From Bdellovibrionota bacterium (GTDB lineage: Bacteria; Bdellovibrionota; Bacteriovoracia; Bacteriovoracales; Bacteriovoracaceae): a DNA stretch of 21,463 nucleotides. Within the stretch, counting starts at the first letter, position 1, and each line of letters starts with the position of its first letter. The notes below the pieces were generated by a model that was given only the letters and a program-made list of their open reading frames with translations, searched no databases and was not told the origin of the DNA. Positions 16,978-21,463 of the stretch are shown one piece after another. The position numbers were made by a program, and so were the translations under genes. Location: NCBI GenBank assembly GCA_030836365.1, contig JAURQB010000180.1, positions 1 to 21,463 on the forward strand. Reading direction: 5' to 3'.

Positions 16978-17031
16978 AACTTACCTCGCATTGGACTGCT
17001 TACATATTACAGTTTTTATTTCAGTGGTAAT

Positions 17032-17154
17032 TTAACTTGTTGATTTTATATAATTGCTAAGTTCGCTTACCGCTGATTGTGCCAATATTTCTAGGGCAAA
17101 TTGTTTATCGGTTAATTTATACTTTTTTTTGAGGTTAATAAGCATAAAAGGCAT
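17032..17154 (-). CDS. Possible 40-residue ORF, in frame with the transposase
   Basis: A short frame beginning MPFMLINLKKKYKLTDKQ and ending SELSNYIKSTS. It has no visible ribosome binding site. It is in the same frame as the transposase: after the TAG at 17188-17190 the frame stays open through the palindrome to the TAA at 17032-17034. It could be a former C-terminal extension of the transposase cut off when the palindrome region changed, a small gene, or chance. The composition looks protein-like, but the evidence is thin. Confidence 0.3.
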   Translation of the reverse strand: MPFMLINLKKKYKLTDKQFALEILAQSAVSELSNYIKSTS

Positions 17155-17158
17155 ATAC

Positions 17159-17179
17159 AAAAGGTACGCGGTACCTTTT
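17159..17179 (-). repeat. Palindromic REP-like element, copy 4 (GCG centre)
   Basis: A perfect palindrome lying eight bases beyond the 3' end of the transposase gene. It is inverted relative to copy 5 on the other side of that gene. On the minus strand a GTAG tetranucleotide, which contains the transposase TAG stop, lies upstream of it. That recalls the GTAG/GGAG guide tetranucleotide of classical REPs, but the other copies lack it. Confidence 0.95.
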
Positions 17180-17199
17180 GGCCTTTTCTACGAAATTTT
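17176..17199 (-). repeat. 24-bp repeat, copy B (at transposase 3' end)
   Basis: Identical to 14595-14618. It spans the last codons and TAG of the transposase and runs four bases into palindrome copy 4. Confidence 0.85.
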
Positions 17200-17823
17200 T
17201 GAGGTTAGTCTTTCGTTTTCAAGCTCGATAATTACTCCTTTCCGCGTTTTAACGGGAAAGTGAAAAATTGTTCGCCCCAAAGCTTTTTTGAGAGCTATAT
17301 TTTTTTCTTCACACATAATCTTTTCAAACCATAACTTGTTTTCCTCATACTCCAAGTGTGCAATTGAATGGAACTTCTTCACTTTTAGTGGTGCATTCAA
17401 ACTGGTGTACGGATACTCTAAACATGTTGTACTCACTCCCGCTCGAATGGGGTTCTGATAAATATACCGATAAACATTATTTAGATATCTTGGGTGATTG
17501 ATGATCGTCCACTTGTAGCGGTTAGCAAACTTGTGATTTATTTGTTTAGAGAAAAATCTCATTTTCTGACTGAATCTTTTATTGAAGTGTCCCATAAATT
17601 CATCGATATTTTCATCTGGCGTTTGGATGAGTAGATGATAATGATTCGCCATTAATACGTAACAAAAAATGGAGGCAGGAAACTTCCTATTTGACTCGTT
17701 AAGTGAATCAAGAAATAACGTCCATACATGTTGCATTGGAAGTTGGAACCAATTTTTGTTATTTGAGCGACTGACGATATGGTAGGGGTATTGACTTTGG
17801 CGAATGAGATTTTTTCTTGGCAT
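17188..17823 (-). CDS. REP-associated tyrosine transposase (RAYT, IS200-like, HUH)
   Basis: A 211-residue protein of the Y1/IS200-like transposase superfamily. The N-terminus PRKNLIRQSQYPYHIVSRSN matches the usual opening beta strand and RxNN region. MANHYHLLIQTPD (residues 58-70) holds the metal-binding His61-x-His63 pair. YRYIYQNPIRAGV carries the RYIxxNPxxAG signature with Tyr120 as the likely nucleophile. These motifs are typical of RAYTs, single-copy transposases that handle REP palindromes by single-strand DNA cleavage. All key residues are present, so it may be active. It is the only gene here that clearly lacks a signal peptide. It is flanked by inverted copies of the window's palindrome, its likely substrate. 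A terminator upstream shields it from readthrough. No clear ribosome binding site precedes the ATG, consistent with low expression. Confidence 0.9.
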   Translation of the reverse strand: MPRKNLIRQSQYPYHIVSRSNNKNWFQLPMQHVWTLFLDSLNESNRKFPASIFCYVLMANHYHLLIQTPDENIDEFMGHFNKRFSQKMRFFSKQINHKFANRYKWTIINHPRYLNNVYRYIYQNPIRAGVSTTCLEYPYTSLNAPLKVKKFHSIAHLEYEENKLWFEKIMCEEKNIALKKALGRTIFHFPVKTRKGVIIELENERLTSKIS

Positions 17824-17852
17824 TACATTTCATAACAGAGCAATCATGAAAT

Positions 17853-17885
17853 AAAAAAAAGCTCGGTGGACTACCGAGCTTTTTT
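17853..17885 (-). terminator. Bidirectional intrinsic terminator
   Basis: An 8-bp stem AGCTCGGT (17860-17867) / ACCGAGCT (17873-17880) with loop GGACT is flanked by eight A's on one side and T's on the other. On the minus strand it ends the 17943-18551 gene before the transposase start. It could also stop transcription on +. Confidence 0.85.
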
Positions 17886-17906
17886 CATTTTTAAAACAAA
17901 ACGGCC

Positions 17907-17927
17907 AAAAGGTACCGCGTACCTTTT
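17907..17927 (+). repeat. Palindromic REP-like element, copy 5 (CGC centre)
   Basis: A perfect palindrome with an 11-bp stem including flanking CC/GG. It lies 15 bp beyond the stop of the minus-strand gene at 17943 and forms the inverted partner of copy 4 around the transposase. Confidence 0.95.
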
Positions 17928-17942
17928 GGGGCTCTTTTTGGG

Positions 17943-18551
17943 CTATTGGATTTTGTAGCTATTGACTCTTCCGTTTATTAACTCTCTTCGTGCGATAGAC
18001 TCGGAAATGTCAAAACCAAGATAAATTTTCAATCTATTAATTGATCTACCATTGGTGCTAGCAGAAAAGGTATTACCTGATTTTGAAATTTCAAGTGGGA
18101 TTGATCGAATACCGTCGCGCATTTTAACTTTTAAATCTAATGAACCACCTTCCAGGGAAACACTTGTTGGACTTACGGTAATTATGGGAGTCTCTTGCAA
18201 GTTTGAATAATAATTTATCCCTTGACCTTGAATGAGTTTATCAATATCAACTTCCATCGTTTCAGATTCTTTAAAGCCGAATGCATTTATTTCACCATTT
18301 ATCGTTACTTTTAATATTTTGCCATCAACGTGAGTGATACTGAAGTTTGCCGTTCCAATTTTTGCCAACTTATAATAAACATTAATGGGAACAACGACAT
18401 CTGTTTTCGCCATTGCTTGAATTACTTGTTCCACATTTGTTTGCTCAGGCCCACAGTTACAGGTTTCTTGAGGGGACCCGACCATATCTTGTGCTCGTGA
18501 GTTGGTGATTGTGAACAGAGAAAGTACGAGGGTAAAAATAATCAGTTTCAT
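17943..18551 (-). CDS. Secreted protein of unknown function
   Basis: A 202-residue protein with a textbook type I signal peptide (KLIIFTLVLSLFTI, cleavage after NSRA at residue 20). Right after it is a CNC pair (Cys31, Cys33). The rest looks beta-rich: VVVPINVYYKLAKIGTANF, KILKVTINGEINAFGF, PIITVSPTSVSLEGGSLDLK. A metal- or disulfide-binding N-terminus plus a beta domain is possible, but I do not recognise the family. The ribosome binding site is excellent (AAGGAG, five bases from the ATG), suggesting strong translation. A candidate sigma-54 promoter lies 34 bp upstream, and the gene ends at palindrome copy 5 and a strong terminator. It therefore looks like a single-gene, separately regulated unit. 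Confidence 0.8.
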   Translation of the reverse strand: MKLIIFTLVLSLFTITNSRAQDMVGSPQETCNCGPEQTNVEQVIQAMAKTDVVVPINVYYKLAKIGTANFSITHVDGKILKVTINGEINAFGFKESETMEVDIDKLIQGQGINYYSNLQETPIITVSPTSVSLEGGSLDLKVKMRDGIRSIPLEISKSGNTFSASTNGRSINRLKIYLGFDISESIARRELINGRVNSYKIQ

Positions 18552-18585
18552 GATTGCTCCTTAAGATAAACCTTAGGTTGAGTAG

Positions 18586-18601
18586 AGCAATTTATATGCC
18601 A
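18586..18601 (-). promoter_or_regulatory. Candidate sigma-54 (RpoN) promoter
   Basis: On the minus strand TGGCATATAAATTGCT matches the -24/-12 consensus TGGCAC-N5-TTGCW at all but one fixed base, with GG and GC separated by the required 10 nt. Transcription would start near 18576, leaving a leader of about 25 nt before the start codon at 18551. No good sigma-70 -35 box precedes the internal TATAAA. An enhancer site was not identified. Confidence 0.55.
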
Positions 18602-18678
18602 GGTTTTTTTACAGTTTTGTGTATTTAGTTAAAGCTTTTGTCATTCATTACTCAATACTGTCTAAATAGTTGACGGCC

Positions 18679-18699
18679 AAAAGGTACGCGGTACCTTTT
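18679..18699 (-). repeat. Palindromic REP-like element, copy 6 (GCG centre)
   Basis: A perfect palindrome followed by CGCCTTTTGG, which repeats the outer half of one arm. It lies between divergent genes (starts at 18551 on - and 18775 on +). Frames opening at 18670 merely translate the repeat as KRYAVPFG. Confidence 0.95.
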
Positions 18700-18774
18700 G
18701 GCGCCTTTTGGCGGTTGAACGCAAATTTACCGACTTTATGTGCCGATCAAGACATTATGCTAAGGTTATTACTT

Positions 18775-20262
18775 ATGATGAACAAGATAAGCCTATTTAT
18801 TTTTGGGATCAGCATTTATGTAAATGGACTTTGTTTTGAAATCGATTTATCTCGAAGCTCCCCTGGAAATACAATGCCAACCCGAAATCAAGGACGCGCT
18901 GAATGGTGCACAGAATTTTCCGCAACCCAGGCAACTCAAGAATGTCTTAAAAACAATTATCTTCAAAACCTACCAGCAGATTGCTCTGATGCTGATATTA
19001 ACTCTCTCTTAGCGAAAACAAAGTTATCTCCTTGGTATCGCTGGGGAGTGGCGCGATCAAAAGATTTAGAGGAGGGAATACCATATTTATCTTCTCATTC
19101 GATTACTAGTGATAACAGGTCTGAGGGATGCTTTTGTTCTGACGAAGTGGTTAATCGAGCTTTTAAATCCTATATGATTTTATATTTAGCTGAGATAAAA
19201 AATATAATGGAACAAAAAGGCGTCACTGAGCTTGTCTCCAGTCAAAATAGTTTGGTGATCTCTAAAGAGGATATTGATAAACTTGTACTCAGTACAGAAA
19301 ATATGAGAAGTTACTTCAATGAAAATGACCTTTTCAGTATGTTTTCTCCAATTAAGAGAAACGTCAAAAATAAATATACTCACTCATATAATATTTGTAA
19401 GGACAAGGTTATCGGTCAGCATGTATCGAGCGAATATATTAGTGAATCGTATATGGGAGAGTGTCGAGAGTTAAGTGATGATGATAAGCGATTCTGTTCT
19501 ATTTTTAAAACGATCAAAGTTGCGGCAAGCCGTTTAAATGGAAAATTTGAAGATATTAGTATTTCAAGTTTTGATCCAAAGGTAGAAATCCAGAACGCTT
19601 GTAAAAGATCAGGTCTGATATGTAGTTGTTCCTCCGAAAACTCAACCGCAAATTTTTCCAATAGTGTAGGCGAATCTTGTGGAAGTAGTGTGCAGACTTG
19701 TATTCCTCAAAAGTGCCAAAATGTGAAAGCGATGTATGGAAACCTAGCTGGACTTCCTGATAATGTTAGATCGCAATTGTTAACTGCACTAGAAAGTAAT
19801 GACACCTTTAGAAAGGTATTTTTAAAAGAGAGAGTAAAAAAAATAGAGGAAAAATTAAAAGAGGGAAGTCCCTTGATGATCTCCTATTGCGTAGGCGCCT
19901 TAACGGGGCATTATTGCAAGAATACCGATTTAAATGGGAATAATATTAATCATGCTTCTGCTGTCACGGGGGTGAGAAGTTTTACGATTGGAAAGAATGG
20001 AGAGAAAATTGAAGGAAAACCGCAAGTTTTGATCAAAAATAGTTGGGGCGCTAGTTGCAGTGGATATAAAGATCAAATTACGAGTAGGACCTGCTATAGT
20101 GAATCGAGTTGTCTTCATCCTGAATGCAACGGTGTCGAAAGTACTATTTGCCAAGGCGCTTGTTACAAAGGACAAATGTGGGTAGATGCGGAGTCCGTTC
20201 TTTTGGGACGCAGGAGAGATGATTCTTACGAAATTGAAGTGGCCGAGCTCTACGGGTTCTAG
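18775..20262 (+). CDS. Secreted papain-like (C1-type) cysteine peptidase
   Basis: A 495-residue protein from the ATG at 18775. I chose this start because a signal peptide follows it (KISLFIFGISIYVNG) and TAAGG precedes it. The longer frame from 18670 would only translate the palindrome. Papain-family catalytic elements are in the right order: oxyanion Gln39 and nucleophile Cys45 in NQGRAEWCTEFSATQ, His393 in NHASAVTGV, and Asn422 in VLIKNSWGASC. The Cys-to-His distance is about 350 residues, far longer than the usual 130 or so, because of a large Cys-containing, partly helical insertion (about residues 60-330). The C-terminus is also Cys-rich (TCYSESSCLHPECN, then CQGACYKGQMW). It is presumably secreted and possibly disulfide-stabilised. 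No separate propeptide is obvious; the insertion could regulate activity. It is convergent with the next small gene. Confidence 0.85.
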   Translation: MMNKISLFIFGISIYVNGLCFEIDLSRSSPGNTMPTRNQGRAEWCTEFSATQATQECLKNNYLQNLPADCSDADINSLLAKTKLSPWYRWGVARSKDLEEGIPYLSSHSITSDNRSEGCFCSDEVVNRAFKSYMILYLAEIKNIMEQKGVTELVSSQNSLVISKEDIDKLVLSTENMRSYFNENDLFSMFSPIKRNVKNKYTHSYNICKDKVIGQHVSSEYISESYMGECRELSDDDKRFCSIFKTIKVAASRLNGKFEDISISSFDPKVEIQNACKRSGLICSCSSENSTANFSNSVGESCGSSVQTCIPQKCQNVKAMYGNLAGLPDNVRSQLLTALESNDTFRKVFLKERVKKIEEKLKEGSPLMISYCVGALTGHYCKNTDLNGNNINHASAVTGVRSFTIGKNGEKIEGKPQVLIKNSWGASCSGYKDQITSRTCYSESSCLHPECNGVESTICQGACYKGQMWVDAESVLLGRRRDDSYEIEVAELYGF

Positions 20263-20280
20263 GGATCTTTATTTTGATAT

Positions 20281-20332
20281 TCAATTTTTATAAAACGTTT
20301 TGACAATCAATTTTTATAAAACGTTTTGACAA
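20281..20332 (+). repeat. 26-bp tandem duplication at a gene end
   Basis: Two identical 26-bp units, 20281-20306 and 20307-20332, each beginning TCAATTTTTATAAAACG and containing the palindrome AAAACGTTTT. A third, imperfect start (TCAATTTTTGATAAA) follows. Read on minus, the unit is the 3' end of the neighbouring gene, stop codon included. Confidence 0.9.
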
Positions 20333-20667
20333 TCAATTTTTGATAAATCATCAAACCCACAAAAACAATATTCATTTTTATCTTTGTCGTACATGACGAT
20401 CATGATGGAGTTGATGTCTTCGCACGTTTTTCGGGAGTACATTTGATCGGTTGGTTTATTTTTTTTCAGGTTTTGATAAATGGTAAGTGCTTTACAGCTG
20501 AAATCTTGACAGTCCAAAGAGGTGGTAATTTTTAATTTTTTATTGAAGCAAAAATCTTCTTTCGCTTTCCCATCAAATAAAGTGAATTTAACATCACAGT
20601 GAAGTGATTTTTTTGTCTCGGCGTTGGCGGCCGTGCTCATCAATAAAAAGAGGATAATATATTTCAT
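20314..20667 (-). CDS. Small secreted 8-Cys protein
   Basis: A 117-residue protein with a clean signal peptide (KYIILFLLMSTAANA, cleaved after residue 16). The mature 101 residues contain eight cysteines, in LHCD, DFCF, LDCQ, FSCK, KTCED, YCFCG and IDCQ, which would suit four disulfides. I recognise no family; a small disulfide-rich domain, inhibitor or binding protein is possible. It is convergent with the cysteine peptidase gene, 51 bp away. An inhibitor role for that peptidase is tempting but unsupported. The end of the coding sequence, including the TAA, is tandemly duplicated downstream with no effect on the protein. No clear ribosome binding site is seen before the ATG at 20667. Confidence 0.7.
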   Translation of the reverse strand: MKYIILFLLMSTAANAETKKSLHCDVKFTLFDGKAKEDFCFNKKLKITTSLDCQDFSCKALTIYQNLKKNKPTDQMYSRKTCEDINSIMIVMYDKDKNEYCFCGFDDLSKIDCQNVL

Positions 20668-20697
20668 TTGTGGTTTACGATATCACACGTGACCTTC

Positions 20698-20718
20698 AAA
20701 AGGTACCGCGTACCTTTT
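20698..20718 (+). repeat. Palindromic REP-like element, copy 7 (CGC centre)
   Basis: A perfect palindrome. The flanks CCTTC and GGAGG pair as well, giving about 14 bp of stem with one wobble. It lies between divergent genes (starts at 20667 on - and 20867 on +). Confidence 0.95.
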
Positions 20719-20798
20719 GGAGGTGCCCGCTTTCCGAGGCGCACCGTGATGTTCTAAGGGCTTCTGTAGACTTGTAACTTAACGAAATCATTGATTTT

Positions 20799-20826
20799 TT
20801 GCACCTTTTGCCGCCCCTTAAATAAT
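20799..20826 (+). promoter_or_regulatory. Weak candidate promoter for the second giant lipoprotein
   Basis: AATAAT at 20821-20826 is a good -10 box, with TTGCAC at 20799-20804 as a poor -35 box 16 bp upstream, 40 bp before the ATG at 20867. The rest of the 20719-20866 gap shows nothing I can name. Confidence 0.25.
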
Positions 20827-20866
20827 TTCAAGGGAAACTGAATTATATCGATAAGTTAAACGGAGT

Positions 20867-21463
20867 ATGACAATAGATCGAATAAAATTCATTTACCCAT
20901 TTTTGGTGGCCATGCATTTGGTGTGGTTAAGCTCCGCCTGTGTCTTTCAAGAACAAGTGGGCGAGACGGCCATCTGTAACGATGGTGAGGCCTTCAGTGC
21001 CATTCACCGTCGCTGTGAAGCGATCACGTCTGATCCACATTTTCCCGTTGCTACTTTATCCAGCGTTGTCGTCGAAGAAGACGCCGGCGTGCAGCTCATT
21101 GAACTCACATACTCTGATCGAAACAATGACCCTGCACTTGCCTGTGAAATCATCGACTACGACGACGAAATTGATGGGGATCTCTCGCATCCGTTAACAT
21201 GCTCTTGTGCAAATGGTGCGTGTTACGCCAGTATGCTCACGGATAAAAACTTTCACGGCCTCAGTGAATTTCATTACCGCATTCGTGATAAAGATGGGCG
21301 CAGTGATATTAAAATGGTGGGCGTTGAAGTTACTCCCAAGGCCGATGCCCCCATCGCCGACATGAACTCCATGGATGAAGAATTTCTTTATACCGTGATC
21401 AATGAGACACAATCAAATCGAGGCGATCACCGCGATCAAGTCTACTCCGCTTTAGGCGCGAAC
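20867..21463 (+). CDS. Second giant-type lipoprotein, 3'-partial paralog
   Basis: The frame runs open from the ATG to the window edge (199 codons), so only the N-terminus is seen. The signal IKFIYPFLVAMHLVWLSS ends at Cys25 in LSSAC, a slightly atypical lipobox. CGGAG precedes the ATG by only one base, closer than ideal, but no better start is visible. The protein aligns by eye with the first 200 residues of the lipoprotein at 5645: AICNDGEAFSAIHRRCE against DCQKGWSFNTVARKCE, FHYRIRDKDGRSD against FTYSVTDRHGQSN, and ADMNSMDEE against AEMDNMDEE. It is therefore a paralog with the same N-terminal domain order, probably also a cadherin-like surface lipoprotein. Confidence 0.8.
   Translation, partial: MTIDRIKFIYPFLVAMHLVWLSSACVFQEQVGETAICNDGEAFSAIHRRCEAITSDPHFPVATLSSVVVEEDAGVQLIELTYSDRNNDPALACEIIDYDDEIDGDLSHPLTCSCANGACYASMLTDKNFHGLSEFHYRIRDKDGRSDIKMVGVEVTPKADAPIADMNSMDEEFLYTVINETQSNRGDHRDQVYSALGAN

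Larger units (their letters stand above)
17159..17927 (-). mobile_element. RAYT transposase cassette bracketed by inverted palindromes
   Basis: The transposase gene is flanked by copies 4 and 5 of the 21-bp palindrome in opposite orientation, about 730 bp apart. This is the layout of a REPtron (a RAYT with its own REP sequences). I see no target duplication, and none is expected for the IS200/IS605-like superfamily. The bracket also contains the terminator at 17853-17885. The element ends are inferred from the palindromes, not demonstrated. Confidence 0.6.

Noticed and set aside
17060..17110. TTGGCAC on the minus strand as a second sigma-54 promoter
   Set aside because: The GG-N10-GC spacing is not met.
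17054..17263. Plus-strand frame across palindrome copy 4
   Set aside because: It is antisense to the transposase 3' end and carries the KRYAVPFG repeat translation.
18670..18774. N-terminal extension KRYAVPFG of the cysteine peptidase
   Set aside because: It is the palindrome read as protein. The same octapeptide appears wherever a frame crosses the repeat; the signal peptide starts at 18775.
5390..20718. The repeated palindromes as a CRISPR array
   Set aside because: Copies are kilobases apart with genes between them, in mixed orientation and without regular spacers or cas genes.

Overview
The window looks like an accessory, envelope- and secretion-dominated region from a moderately AT-rich Gram-negative bacterium. 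Lipoprotein boxes, very large acidic tandem-repeat lipoproteins, many small Cys-rich exported proteins and closely packed genes resemble predatory Bdellovibrionota (Bacteriovorax/Bdellovibrio relatives). That assignment is inference from protein style; no rRNA, tRNA or core marker gene is present.

Layout. 1-1407: the 3' part of an unrecognised Cys-containing gene. 1634-5384: a two-gene operon on +, a fibre-like lipoprotein followed one base later by a secreted metzincin-type zinc protease. 5385-5644: a gap holding two facing copies of a short palindrome. 5645-12733: a 2362-residue lipoprotein built of cadherin/Tandem-95-like repeats, five copies of a Cys-containing module, an FN3-like segment and a divergent FGE/SUMF1-like C-terminus. 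12770-16977: three minus-strand genes, probably one operon (small lipoprotein, DUF2341 protein broken by a frameshift, Cys-rich secreted protein). 17188-17823: an IS200-like/RAYT-type HUH transposase. 17943-18551: a secreted protein behind a candidate sigma-54 promoter. 18775-20262: a papain-like cysteine peptidase. 20314-20667: a small secreted 8-Cys protein. 20867-21463: the start of a second giant lipoprotein, paralogous to the first, running off the right edge.

The feature that ties the window together is a perfect 21-bp palindrome (arms AAAAGGTAC / GTACCTTTT, centre GCG or its complement CGC) present seven times, always between genes and mostly at transcription-unit boundaries. Its asymmetric centre gives it an orientation. 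Two copies in opposite orientation bracket the transposase, which is the arrangement expected of a REP/RAYT cassette (REPtron). Another pair lies 42 bp apart, like a BIME. A 24-bp sequence spanning the transposase stop codon also occurs at 14595-14618 without the palindrome. This palindrome-plus-transposase system is the best candidate for something undescribed here.

Except for the transposase (and the first gene, whose N-terminus is outside the window), every convincing gene starts with a signal peptide. The region therefore appears to encode cell-surface or secreted products: adhesin-like lipoproteins, two proteases of different classes and several disulfide-rich proteins.
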